A DNA stretch of 64,000 nucleotides from Ectobacillus sp. JY-23 (lineage in GTDB: Bacteria; Bacillota; Bacilli; Bacillales; Bacillaceae_G). A program made the position numbers and the translations under genes. The stretch is from assembly GCF_023022965.1 (NCBI RefSeq), contig NZ_CP095462.1:186001-250000 (forward strand). Reading direction: 5' to 3'. A model generated the notes under the pieces. That model worked only from the letters and a program-made list of their open reading frames with translations. It had not been told where the DNA came from and made no database searches. Positions within the stretch are counted from its first letter, which is position 1; every line of letters starts with the position of its first letter. Below are positions 17,023-25,304 of the stretch, in pieces.

Positions 17023-17303
17023 AAAAAGTCCTCCTTTATGTAGCTATATTGATTTTATCATTTGTTTTTTTAGAGAGCGAGAAATCCGCTTAGCCATTAA
17101 AAATTTGTTTTTTATATTCCCACCCTTTAATGGGTTTAATAGAACTTCAAAAAGTATACTAAGTATAAATGTCTGTTGAGTGGATTGGAGGATAATAGCA
17201 AACGTAGGGTTATTTGATGGCGAAATTATGTGATTCTGCACATAAAATCATATGTATGAAGGATAAAGTATATCAGATTATTAAATTCTGATTTAAAAAA
17301 TAT
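17023..17303. other. AT-rich intergenic stretch between namA and oppA
   Basis: No frame with a ribosome site is visible on either strand; a 65-codon minus-strand frame here lacks one and has poor composition. The oppA promoter begins at its right edge. Confidence 0.5.
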
Positions 17304-17331
17304 TTGAAATTAACTAAAAATTATGTATAAT
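17304..17331 (+). promoter_or_regulatory. Sigma-A promoter of oppA
   Basis: TTGAAA, 16-base spacer ending in TATG, then TATAAT. It would give a leader of about 90 bases. Confidence 0.7.
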
Positions 17332-17430
17332 ACAAACAAGCGGGAGTTTTATAGATAGATAGATTCAGATAACGAAAATATACTGAAAATTTAAACTTCT
17401 GCACTTAACTCGGAGGGGGTATCATAGGAC

Positions 17431-19095
17431 ATGAAGAAGAAAGCAACCGTATTAACAGCTGCAGTCCTATCCACAAGCATGTTTTTAACTGCATGCAGCG
17501 GAAATGAAAAAACATCAACAACAGAGAAGAAGAAGGAAGAAAATGGTTCTGGGGCAGCTCTTGCTGCTAAACAAGTACTGAATGTGACCGAAACAGCGGA
17601 AATTCCATCTATGGACACATCAAAATCTACGGATAATGTATCTTTTAAAGTATTTGTTAATGCGATGGAAGGGTTATATCGTCTTGACAAAGATAATAAA
17701 CCGACGCCTGGTATGGCTAAAAGTGTAGATGTTAGTGCAGATAAAAAGACATATACATTCCACCTGCGTGATGCAAAATGGTCAAATGGTGAACCTGTAA
17801 AAGCACAAGACTTTGTGTTCGCATGGAGACGCGCCGTAGATCCTGCAACGGCATCTGAGTATGCGTTCATTTTATTTGATATTAAAAATGCAGAAAAAGT
17901 AAACAAGAAAGAGTTACCGCTTGATCAATTAGGTGTGACAGCGAAAGACGATAAAACGCTTGTTGTAGAGCTTAGCAATCCAGTTCCATATTTCTTAGAA
18001 TTAACAACATTCCCTACATACTTCCCGCAAAATGAACAGTTCGTAAAAGCGCAAGGTGACAAGTACGCTTTAGAATCAAATACGACGCTTTACAACGGAC
18101 CGTTCGTCATGAGTGAATGGAAGCATGAGCAAGGTTGGAAGTTAAAGAAAAATCCTAATTATTGGGATAAAGATACTGTAAAACTAGAAGAAATTAACAC
18201 GTCTGTAGTAAAAGAAACGTCTACAGCGGTAAACTTATATGAAAGTGGCGACATTGACCGTGTATTCCTGACAGCGGAATTCGTTGACAAATATAAGGGC
18301 AACCCGGATTTCAAAACGCGTCTTGATTCTCGTTTGTTCTTCATCCGCTTTAACCAAAAAGATCCTATCTTTCAAAACAAAAAAGTACGTGAAGCATTTG
18401 ACTTGGCATACGATAAAAAAGGTATTGCTAATGTATTGCTAAATGACGGGTCGGTACCAGCGTATTCACTTGTACCTACGAAATTTGTAAAAGGTCCTGA
18501 CGGTAAAGATTTCCGTGATGCGAACAAAAACTTCCGTGATGGCAAAGACAATGCTGCACAGGCGAAAAAGCTTTGGGAAGAAGCCAAGAAGGAACTAGGA
18601 CAAGATAAACTTACGATTGAAATGTTAAACTATGACAATGATACATCCAAAAAAGTCGGGGAGTATATTAAAGCTCAGCTTGAACAAAATCTTCCCGGAT
18701 TGACAGTAACAATTAAACAACAACCGTTCAAACAAAAACTTGAGTTAGAGAAGAAGCAAGAATATGCGTTCTCCTTCTCTGGATGGGGTCCAGATTATCC
18801 AGATCCAATGACGTTTATTGATATGTTCGTTACAGACGGTGCGTTCAATGAAATGTCATATTCAAATCCAAAGTATGATGAGCTTGTAAAACAAGCAAAA
18901 GGCGAATTATTAACGGATGTTTCAAAACGTTGGAAGGCTATGCAAGATGCTGAAAAAATCTTGATGGAAGACGTTGCGATTTCTCCTACATATCAGCGTG
19001 GATTTGCTTATATGCAAAAAGAGAAAGTGCAAAATGTGTATGACCATAACTTTGGCGGCGACTACAGCTATAAATGGGCCTACATTAAAAAATAA
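17431..19095 (+). CDS. oppA: Oligopeptide-binding lipoprotein (OppA family)
   Basis: The protein has 554 residues. The lipoprotein signal ends FLTACSG, so it is anchored outside the membrane. Residues about 50-540 form a family 5 solute-binding fold, with WSNGEPVKAQDFVFAWRRAV, TTLYNGPFVMSEW and SFSGWGPDYPDPMTFIDMF, typical of peptide receptors. No opp permease or ATPase genes adjoin, so it must serve a system encoded elsewhere, as is common for extra OppA/MppA receptors in the B. cereus group. GGAGGGGG precedes the ATG. Confidence 0.85.
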   Translation: MKKKATVLTAAVLSTSMFLTACSGNEKTSTTEKKKEENGSGAALAAKQVLNVTETAEIPSMDTSKSTDNVSFKVFVNAMEGLYRLDKDNKPTPGMAKSVDVSADKKTYTFHLRDAKWSNGEPVKAQDFVFAWRRAVDPATASEYAFILFDIKNAEKVNKKELPLDQLGVTAKDDKTLVVELSNPVPYFLELTTFPTYFPQNEQFVKAQGDKYALESNTTLYNGPFVMSEWKHEQGWKLKKNPNYWDKDTVKLEEINTSVVKETSTAVNLYESGDIDRVFLTAEFVDKYKGNPDFKTRLDSRLFFIRFNQKDPIFQNKKVREAFDLAYDKKGIANVLLNDGSVPAYSLVPTKFVKGPDGKDFRDANKNFRDGKDNAAQAKKLWEEAKKELGQDKLTIEMLNYDNDTSKKVGEYIKAQLEQNLPGLTVTIKQQPFKQKLELEKKQEYAFSFSGWGPDYPDPMTFIDMFVTDGAFNEMSYSNPKYDELVKQAKGELLTDVSKRWKAMQDAEKILMEDVAISPTYQRGFAYMQKEKVQNVYDHNFGGDYSYKWAYIKK

Positions 19096-19148
19096 TAGCA
19101 TACAAAAAATAACCGACTGCTGGGCAGTCGGTTATTTTTTGTATGCTA
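19096..19148. terminator. Perfect 25-bp palindromic bidirectional terminator
   Basis: Arms 19096-19120 and 19124-19148 pair without mismatch around loop TGG. Each side has a long A or T tract inside the stem. It serves oppA from the left and the repeat-rich coat gene from the right, whose stop codon is in the right arm. Confidence 0.85.
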
Positions 19149-19724
19149 CCAAGGAAAACGGAAGGTACGGCGGCATGGATGATGTGGTTTTTTATGGTGA
19201 TCTGTTCTGTCATCATGGGAATGTTCGGGTTTATTATCGGACTTACATGGGTGCTGCTTTTCTGGAAATACATTAATAAAGCGAACCTTACCGCCCTTTT
19301 TGTGACAAGAGCGTTTAGAGAAACAAGAGCGCTTAGAGAAACAAGAGCGCTTAGAGAAACAAGAGCGTTTAGAGAAGTAAGAGCGTTTAGAGAAGTAAGA
19401 GCGTTTAGAGAAGTAAGAGCGTTTAGAGAAGTAAGAGCGTTTAGAGAAGTAAGAGCGTTTAGAGAAGTGAGAGCGTTTAGAGAAGTAAGAGCGTTTAGAG
19501 AAGTAAGAGCGTTTAGAGAAGTAAGAGCGTTTAGAGAAGTAAGAGCGTTTAGAGAAGTGAGAGCGTTTAGAGAAGTGAGAGCGTTTAGAGAAGTGAGAGC
19601 GTTTAGAGTAGCAGGAACATTTATGATGACGACGCTTCGGTCCTTGTTTCATAAAATCTTCCATGCCGGCTGAGCGCAGGCCTTTAGCTGCTTTGTCAAT
19701 CTGTTCGCGGTCATAGCGTTTCAT
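19146..19724 (-). CDS. CotG-like spore coat protein with 17 hexapeptide repeats
   Basis: The protein has 192 residues from ATG 19724 (GGAGGG eight bases before). An N-terminal module (about 1-28: RSAGMEDFMKQGPKRR) is followed by 17 repeats of [H/Y/C]-F-S-K-R-S and a His/Lys/Pro-rich tail. The composition (Ser, Lys, Arg, aromatic) is that of CotG, a coat protein heavily phosphorylated on Ser by CotH, and cotH lies divergently 0.8 kb away. Role in coat or exosporium assembly is inferred from family and context. The repeats may expand or contract. Confidence 0.75.
   Translation of the reverse strand: MKRYDREQIDKAAKGLRSAGMEDFMKQGPKRRHHKCSCYSKRSHFSKRSHFSKRSHFSKRSYFSKRSYFSKRSYFSKRSYFSKRSHFSKRSYFSKRSYFSKRSYFSKRSYFSKRSYFSKRSCFSKRSCFSKRSCFSKRSCHKKGGKVRFINVFPEKQHPCKSDNKPEHSHDDRTDHHKKPHHPCRRTFRFPW
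19308..19613 (-). repeat. 17 x 18-bp tandem repeat within the CotG-like gene
   Basis: The + strand unit is AGAGCGTTTAGAGAAGTA with changes almost only in the last codon (GTA, GTG, ACA) and in one third position. The array length is exactly 306 bp, so the frame is kept throughout. Near-identity of units implies recent slippage or unequal exchange. Confidence 0.92.
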
Positions 19725-19762
19725 AAGAAAACCCTCCAATAATTATATTGTCAATAAGATGT

Positions 19763-19796
19763 AACATAGGTTTTTAGATATTCTAAAGTCTATGTT
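19763..19796. promoter_or_regulatory. 34-bp dyad upstream of the CotG-like gene
   Basis: AACATAG and CTATGTT flank an inner dyad TTTAGA-TAT-TCTAAA. It lies 39-72 bp before the start and could be an operator or overlap the promoter; the factor is unknown. Confidence 0.4.
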
Positions 19797-19879
19797 AAAA
19801 AGGAGCTTATACCATAACGTATGATACAGCGAGACAGGTTGTTTATCATTTTTGTGAAAATGTATGTTTGTCTATGTAG

Positions 19880-19904
19880 AAACAGGCCGCAGTGCGGCCT
19901 GTTT
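19880..19904. terminator. Terminator behind the second CotG-like gene
   Basis: AAACAGGCCGC / GCGGCCTGTTT around AGT, directly after the stop at 19907. The T run is short on the gene's own strand and longer on the other. Confidence 0.6.
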
Positions 19905-19906
19905 TT

Positions 19907-20314
19907 TTAACGGTGACTTTTTTTGCTTCTTTTGCCACCAGTGAACTTAGAGCGCTTACCTTTTGATTTCTTAGAGAAATAATCATATTTCCCTTTTTTT
20001 CTACCAGAAGATTTAGAACGTCTACCTTTTGATTTCTTAGAAAAGTAGTCGTATTTTCCATGACCTTTATGGCCGCAAGAATGCTTGTAGTAAGAACGCT
20101 TTGTACAGTAGTATTTCTTCGTCCAGTAGTATTTCTTTGTCCAACGTGTGCATTTTGTTACATACGTACACTTTTTCACGTGTTTGCACTTTGTCTTAGG
20201 ACATTTGTGAGAGCATTTGCTTCTTTTGTCGTAAGAACGTGGCTCTTGGTGCATAAAGTGCTCCATACCAGCAGACTTTACTTCTTCAACAGCTTTACGA
20301 ATATCACGTTTCAA
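19907..20314 (-). CDS. CotG/ExsB-like spore protein
   Basis: The protein has 135 residues from TTG 20314, selected because AAGGAGGG stands seven bases before and the product then begins MKRDIRKAVEEVKSAGMEHF, homologous to the start of the neighbouring coat gene. A Cys/Lys/Tyr-rich middle (WTKKYYWTKKYYCTKRSYY) is followed by two copies of GKYDYFSKKSKGxRSK. This resembles ExsB, a phosphorylated exosporium-assembly protein of the B. cereus group, and CotG. Probably a CotH substrate. CATATTGTA 51-59 bp upstream fits a sigma-K -10 box. Confidence 0.72.
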   Translation of the reverse strand: MKRDIRKAVEEVKSAGMEHFMHQEPRSYDKRSKCSHKCPKTKCKHVKKCTYVTKCTRWTKKYYWTKKYYCTKRSYYKHSCGHKGHGKYDYFSKKSKGRRSKSSGRKKGKYDYFSKKSKGKRSKFTGGKRSKKSHR

Positions 20315-20364
20315 TGTAATTCCCTCCTTATTAATCAGAGAAGCTCGTCTTCTCTTTTCTCTAT

Positions 20365-20373
20365 TACAATATG
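20365..20373 (-). promoter_or_regulatory. Candidate sigma-K -10 element
   Basis: On the minus strand CATATTGTA matches CATANNNTA. The -35 AC is not convincing, so this is tentative. Confidence 0.35.
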
Positions 20374-20504
20374 AAATATAAAAGATTATGAAATAGACAA
20401 GCGTTGATTTTTTAGAAAATGGGTAAGTACCTAAGGTGTCAAATAGGAGGGAAAAGCATACATTAAGTGTAGAAAGAAAAGTGTATAAAGAAAGGAAGAC
20501 AAAC

Positions 20505-21578
20505 ATGTTACCTTCCTATGACCTATTCATTCATCCTATGTATCTTGTAGAACTTCGTAAAGATGTGTGGAGTGATGAACCGGTTCCGGCTAAATTAACG
20601 TATCAGAAGCGCAAATACGATATTGATGTGGTATATCGCGGTTCGCACATTCGAAAATTTGAAAAGAAGTCGTATCATGTGATGTTTCATAAGCCAAAGT
20701 TTTTTCAAGGCGCTCATGAAATACATTTAAATTCCGAGTTTAAAGATCCATCTTTAATGAGGAATAAACTATCTCTTGACTTTTTTCATGATTTAGGTGT
20801 GCTTTCTCCAAACTCGAGGCACGTACTTGTAACAATCAATGGTAGATTTCAGGGGGTTTATTTGCAACTAGAATCTGTTGATCAAGACTTTTTACGAAAT
20901 CGTAACCTTCCAAGCGGTTCTATTTCGTATGCGGTAGACGATGATGCTAACTTTTCCCTCATCAGTGAGTTAGATGAAGATGTAAAAACCACATTGTCAG
21001 CAGGATATGAATTAAAGTATGGGGATGAGTATAGCGAGGAACACTTGTGTGATCTTGTTTACAATATTAATACGATTTCACGTGCTGAATATGAAAAAGA
21101 GATTGTGAAATATATAGATGTTGAGAAATATTTGCGCTGGCTGACAGCTATTGTATGCACATCGAACTTTGATGGATTTGTTCATAATTATGCATTATAT
21201 CGCAATGATGAAACCGGACTGTATGAGATTATTCCATGGGACTATGATGCGACTTGGGGCAGAGATGTGCACGGAAGATTGCTAGAACACGATTATATTC
21301 GTATTCAAGGTTATAATACATTGAGTGCGAGACTGTTAGATGTACCGTCATTCCGTAAACGTTATGGGGAAATAATGAAAGAAACGCTAGCACATCAGTT
21401 TACAGTTTCTTATATGAAACCTAAAATTGAAGCACTTCACGTTTTATTACGACCGCATGTACTACGCGATCCATACGTATCAGATATTGCTGTATTTGAC
21501 GGAGAGCCACAAATTATGTATGAATTTATTGAAAAAAGAAGCAGCTTCTTACAACAGCATTTAAAAGAAATCCTCTAG
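20505..21578 (+). CDS. cotH: Spore coat protein kinase CotH
   Basis: The protein has 357 residues from ATG 20505, which has AAAGGAAG before it and gives [20 protein letters not shown], like known CotH; the frame runs open 23 codons upstream without a better start. The atypical kinase fold shows [18 protein letters not shown], an ATP-region Lys, and the metal-binding [13 protein letters not shown] (Asp246, Asp248). CotH phosphorylates CotG and CotB on Ser in B. subtilis and organises outer coat proteins. Divergent CotG-like genes next door are its likely substrates. Confidence 0.9.
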   Translation: MLPSYDLFIHPMYLVELRKDVWSDEPVPAKLTYQKRKYDIDVVYRGSHIRKFEKKSYHVMFHKPKFFQGAHEIHLNSEFKDPSLMRNKLSLDFFHDLGVLSPNSRHVLVTINGRFQGVYLQLESVDQDFLRNRNLPSGSISYAVDDDANFSLISELDEDVKTTLSAGYELKYGDEYSEEHLCDLVYNINTISRAEYEKEIVKYIDVEKYLRWLTAIVCTSNFDGFVHNYALYRNDETGLYEIIPWDYDATWGRDVHGRLLEHDYIRIQGYNTLSARLLDVPSFRKRYGEIMKETLAHQFTVSYMKPKIEALHVLLRPHVLRDPYVSDIAVFDGEPQIMYEFIEKRSSFLQQHLKEIL

Positions 21579-21762
21579 TATAAATATGAATAGAGAAGCT
21601 AACATTTTTTCGTTGCAACAGAAGAAGGAGTTATGTGCAGTTGCTGTCAATATTTACGACAAGCGCGTTCACAGGAAGAACAATAGCATGTAATGAGCCG
21701 TTCTTTTGCTGTCCTTTTTGTTGCTCATTACCTGCAAATAAATATATAGAATTATATAAAAA
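21579..21762 (+). other. Downstream region of cotH with a short Cys-rich frame and hairpin
   Basis: A 17-codon frame MCSCCQYLRQARSQEEQ (21633-21686) follows AAGGAG, but the spacing of two bases is too short for good initiation. A long-loop inverted repeat GTAATGAGC/GCTCATTAC follows. A similar frame, MCSCGQWLREA..., occurs at 34109. No gene is called with confidence. Confidence 0.3.
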
Positions 21763-21803
21763 AAAGAGCCGTGCCTGTTAATCCATGGGGCCGGCTCTTT
21801 CTT
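21763..21803 (+). terminator. Rho-independent terminator downstream of cotH
   Basis: AAAGAGCCG / CGGCTCTTT with inner GCC/GGC pairing, then TCTTA. Confidence 0.55.
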
Positions 21804-21805
21804 AA

Positions 21806-21933
21806 TTGAATGGCTGTATTAAAGCTCATTGCTAATTTCCGTCCGGGGTTTGCTTCCCGCAGGAGTTTTATCCGCTTCACTTCATTCAACAGGTGTCTAT
21901 TATCAACATCAGACTTTAACACAGCCTATTCAA
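21806..21933. repeat. Interspersed repeat element, second copy (128 bp)
   Basis: Imperfect inverted ends of about 19 bp: TTGAAT-GGCTGTATTAAAG and CTTTAACACAGCC-T-ATTCAA. The interior carries CTTCCCGCAGGAG and CGCTTCACTTCA. The inverse strand reads GTGAAGCGGATAAAACTCCT followed by GCGGGAAG, a phrase seen in many Bacillaceae interspersed repeats. It shares its ends with 12617-12778. Confidence 0.65.
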
Positions 21934-22055
21934 TAAAAGTAAAGGGTTTCTGACGAGGATTTCAACAAATTATTATAATATCCAACCCTTGGCAAGTCCT
22001 GCATTTCATGGAATAATGGAAGATGTGAAAATTAGAAGAAAATGAGGGACTGCAC

Positions 22056-22655
22056 ATGATTGGAGATGTAATTAATCAATTATTAGAATTTTTTATGAGC
22101 CTTGGCTATTTTGGTATCGCCCTCGGTTTAATGATTGAAGTCATTCCGAGTGAAATTGTACTTTCATATGCAGGCTATATGGTGTCACAAGGCAAAGTTA
22201 ACTTTGTAGAAGCAGTCATCGCTGGTACAATAGGAGGGACTCTCGCACAAATCTTCTTATATTGGCTTGGCTATTATGGCGGTCGTCCTTTTGTCGAGAA
22301 ATACGGTAAATACGTACTTATCAATAAACATCATTTGGATATTGCAGAGAGTTGGTTTAACAAATATGGTGTAGGTGTTATTTTCTCCGCACGCTTTATT
22401 CCGGTTGTAAGACATGCAATTTCTATTCCAGCGGGGCTTGCTAAAATGTCACTGTGGAAATTTACGTTGTACACAGTTCTTGCTGTCATCCCATGGTCTA
22501 TTTTCTTTATTTATTTGGGTGAAAAATTAGGTGCGAACTGGCGTCACATTAAGGAATATGCTGCACCATATACACCGTATTTCATAGCGAGCGCACTTGT
22601 ATTTGTAGCTATCTATATTGCATATAAAATGAAGAAAAAAAGAACATCTCATTAA
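22056..22655 (+). CDS. uptA: DedA family undecaprenyl-phosphate transporter (UptA/YngC type)
   Basis: The protein has 199 residues and about five helices. EVIPSEIVLSYAGYMVSQG and ARFIPVVRHAISIPAGLAKM hold the conserved acidic and Arg residues of DedA proteins. B. subtilis UptA (YngC), a DedA protein, returns undecaprenyl phosphate across the membrane for cell-wall synthesis. This is the closest assignment, though bacilli carry several DedA paralogues and the exact one is not certain. Followed by a terminator. Confidence 0.72.
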   Translation: MIGDVINQLLEFFMSLGYFGIALGLMIEVIPSEIVLSYAGYMVSQGKVNFVEAVIAGTIGGTLAQIFLYWLGYYGGRPFVEKYGKYVLINKHHLDIAESWFNKYGVGVIFSARFIPVVRHAISIPAGLAKMSLWKFTLYTVLAVIPWSIFFIYLGEKLGANWRHIKEYAAPYTPYFIASALVFVAIYIAYKMKKKRTSH

Positions 22656-22679
22656 GCTGCCTATTCGGTAGCTTTTTGT
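22655..22679 (+). terminator. Terminator of uptA
   Basis: AGCTGCC / GGTAGCT (one wobble), loop TATTC, T5. Confidence 0.65.
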
Positions 22680-22735
22680 TCTAAATAGGGGAGGTTGTCC
22701 GTAAATTGTATTAAAAAAGGACAGTGGAGGCGTAC

Positions 22736-24121
22736 ATGAAATCACAGTTTATAAGAGGAACATTATTTTTAACATTGTCCACAATTATTTCTAAATTGTT
22801 GGGCTTTGCGTATGTTATTCCATTTACAGCAATGGTTGGAGCTAGTGGGTACGCGCTCTATCAATACGCTTATCGACCGTATACACTGATGTTGAGTATA
22901 GCGACCATGGGACTACCTCTTGCAGTTTCTAAAATGGTTTCAAAGTATAATCAAATGGGAGATTATTATACAGTCAAAAGAATATTACGAAGTGGCATCG
23001 TATTCATGCTTCTTATGGGGACAGCCTCCTTCTTATTTCTTTATGCATTTGCTCCAACACTTGCCTCTTTAATCGTTACAGAAGATAGTGGTACAGGAAA
23101 CAGTATGCAGGTGGTAACGTATAACATTCGTATTGTAAGTTTTGCGTTGTTGCTTGTACCTGTTATGAGCTTATTACGTGGATTTTTTCAAGGGTTTCAA
23201 TCCATGGGGCCATCTGCAATTAGTGTGGTAATTGAACAATTATTTCGTGTACTGACGATTTTAATTGGTACATTTACTGTTTTATACCTTTATAAAGAAG
23301 CAACAGGTCTCGCTGTTGGTGTAGCTACTTTTGGGGCTTTTATTGGCGCATGTGGGGGAATAGGAGTATTACTATTCTTTTATATAAAGCGCCGTCCTTA
23401 TCTACAAGCCAAAAAGCCCACACATACGGTGCATCTTTCCTTTTTTAAATTGTATAAAGAGTTGTTTACATCTTCCATTCCGTTTGTCATAGTAGGCTTA
23501 GCTATTCCAATTTATCAAACCATTGATACCTATACAATGAATCATCTCCTTGTGAAAATTGGTTACCTATACAAAGATGCTGAAAAAGTAAACGCAGTGA
23601 TTGGTCTTGCACAAATGGTTGTTCTCATTCCTGTTTCACTTGCGACTGCTTTTAGCATGTCGCTTGTGCCAGAGATGACAAAAGCATTTACAGCAGAAAA
23701 TAGAGATTTGTTATATAAACATTTTATTCGTACAAATATGATGGTGTTAGCAGTGACTGTTCCTGCAGCACTGGGGATGATATGGTTGGCTGAACCTGTA
23801 TATACACTATTATTTAGTACAAAAAATGACCCTATGCTGGGCGGACAGATTCTTCGCTATTATGCGTCGGCCTGCATTTTATTTTCACTTTTTTCTGTCA
23901 CTGCTGCAATGCTGCAGGGAATTAACCAACAGCGCAAAACCATTATTGGTTTAGGAATTGGTATTGTTATTAAGGTATTTTTAAATTGGTATCTTGTACC
24001 CCATTTCGATTATGTGGGTTCCATTATTGCGACGTATGCCGGTTATAGTTTTTCGGTCCTTTTTAATGTATGGTTATTATATCGTAACATCGGAAAAAGT
24101 AATATAAACCGGATGAGATAG
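22736..24121 (+). CDS. MOP-family lipid/polysaccharide flippase, short C terminus
   Basis: The protein has 461 residues from ATG 22736 (GTGGAGG before it). It is of the SpoVB/YtgP(MurJ) group of MOP exporters: FIRGTLFLTLSTIISKLLGFAYVIPF at the start, RGFFQGFQSMGPSAISVVIEQ, and MLQGINQQRKTIIGLGIGIVIK. Family members usually have 500-550 residues and 14 helices. This one stops after VLFNVWLLYRNIGKSNINRMR, so the last two helices are lacking. Only 110 bp remain before corA, so it is a true deletion or a shorter branch. Confidence 0.7.
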   Translation: MKSQFIRGTLFLTLSTIISKLLGFAYVIPFTAMVGASGYALYQYAYRPYTLMLSIATMGLPLAVSKMVSKYNQMGDYYTVKRILRSGIVFMLLMGTASFLFLYAFAPTLASLIVTEDSGTGNSMQVVTYNIRIVSFALLLVPVMSLLRGFFQGFQSMGPSAISVVIEQLFRVLTILIGTFTVLYLYKEATGLAVGVATFGAFIGACGGIGVLLFFYIKRRPYLQAKKPTHTVHLSFFKLYKELFTSSIPFVIVGLAIPIYQTIDTYTMNHLLVKIGYLYKDAEKVNAVIGLAQMVVLIPVSLATAFSMSLVPEMTKAFTAENRDLLYKHFIRTNMMVLAVTVPAALGMIWLAEPVYTLLFSTKNDPMLGGQILRYYASACILFSLFSVTAAMLQGINQQRKTIIGLGIGIVIKVFLNWYLVPHFDYVGSIIATYAGYSFSVLFNVWLLYRNIGKSNINRMR

Positions 24122-24146
24122 CAGAGTGTCAGGCTCTGTTTTTTTC
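24122..24146 (+). terminator. Terminator of the MOP flippase
   Basis: Short stem CAGAG / CTCTG, loop TGTCAGG, then T8. Confidence 0.6.
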
Positions 24147-24249
24147 ATGTTTTAGCAATGCTATATCATATATTTTTTCTATTGAAATTTTACTCATAGT
24201 TGCATATGCTTGAGAAGGTAAAGATATGTGAGTGAATCGGGGTGAAAGT

Positions 24250-25188
24250 ATGTTAAATATTTATTTAACCGATGAAAACGGAAAGGTACAGGAAATTGAA
24301 GAAATTCAAAAAGGTTGCTGGATCAATGCATTGCACCCAACAGAAGAAGAAATTCAATTTTTGGTAGAATCCTTGCAGGTTGATTTGGATTTTATTAAAG
24401 ATCCACTTGACGATGAAGAACGTTCCCGCATTGAAAAGGAAGACGACAATACACTGATTATCGTGGATATTCCTACTGTACGGCATGATGAAGAAGGTAA
24501 TTCCATTTATGATACAATTCCAATTGGTATGATTGTTATGCCGGATTGTTTTGTGACCATTTGTCTGGAAGAAAACCCTGTATTTGAGCGATTTATTCAT
24601 CAGAAAATAAAAGGATTTTATACCTTTAAGAAAACGCGGTTTGTCCTGCAGCTTTTATATATTATTTCTACATATTACTTGCGCTACTTAAAACAAATCA
24701 ATCGAAAAACAGATGATTTAGAGCATGTACTCAATAAGTCAATGAAAAATAAAGAAATTTTTACCTTACTGGCATTAGAAAAAAGCTTAGTTTACTTTAC
24801 AACATCTCTTAAGGCAAATAAAATTGTTATTCAAAAGCTTATGCGAAGTGAATATTTAAAAATGTATGAGGATGACCAAGACTTGCTTGAGGACGTCATG
24901 ATTGAAAACAAGCAGGCGATTGAGATGGCTGAGATTTATAGCGTAATTTTAAATGGTATGATGAATACATTTGGCTCGGTAATCAGTAACAACCTTAACA
25001 GTGTTATGAAATTATTGACTTCTATTACCATTATTCTGTCATTACCGACCATGGTGGCAAGCTTTTTTGGAATGAATGTACATATTCCATTTGAAGGCTA
25101 TAAGCATGCATTTGGAATTATTATGATTATTGCCGCTATTCTTTCCTGTACAACGGCTTTTATCTTTTGGAAAAAACGATATTTTTAG
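24250..25188 (+). CDS. corA: CorA family Mg2+/Co2+ transporter
   Basis: The protein has 312 residues from ATG 24250 (GGGGTGAA before it). A cytoplasmic alpha/beta funnel of about 245 residues is followed by two C-terminal helices. The signature GMN at 274-276 (FFGMNVHIPFEGY) ends the first helix and forms the pore mouth. The acidic loop between helices and basic tail KKRYF agree with the family. It should form a pentamer passing divalent cations. No M-box riboswitch is visible in its 100-bp leader. Confidence 0.85.
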   Translation: MLNIYLTDENGKVQEIEEIQKGCWINALHPTEEEIQFLVESLQVDLDFIKDPLDDEERSRIEKEDDNTLIIVDIPTVRHDEEGNSIYDTIPIGMIVMPDCFVTICLEENPVFERFIHQKIKGFYTFKKTRFVLQLLYIISTYYLRYLKQINRKTDDLEHVLNKSMKNKEIFTLLALEKSLVYFTTSLKANKIVIQKLMRSEYLKMYEDDQDLLEDVMIENKQAIEMAEIYSVILNGMMNTFGSVISNNLNSVMKLLTSITIILSLPTMVASFFGMNVHIPFEGYKHAFGIIMIIAAILSCTTAFIFWKKRYF

Positions 25189-25213
25189 AAACCGCTTATC
25201 ATGGCGGTTTTTT
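25189..25213 (+). terminator. Terminator of corA
   Basis: AAACCGC / GCGGTTT, loop TTATCATG, followed by T's; it starts right at the corA stop. Confidence 0.7.
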
Positions 25214-25304
25214 CATATATGCATGAGGTTATTTTGTGAAAAAATTTCTTATGTGTAAAAGCAATATATTACTAGTATGCACTTGTGTAAATAGGGAGGT
25301 AGAG

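Noticed and set aside
17044-17241. 65-codon minus-strand frame between namA and oppA
   Set aside because: No ribosome site, low complexity and no family likeness.
19308-19613. CRISPR array
   Set aside because: Repeats are directly adjacent 18-bp units without spacers and encode a protein.
19143-19673. Plus-strand frame of RAFREV repeats opposite the coat gene
   Set aside because: It is the antisense shadow of the tandem repeat. The minus strand has the ribosome site, the N-terminal module shared with its neighbour and the CotG-like composition.
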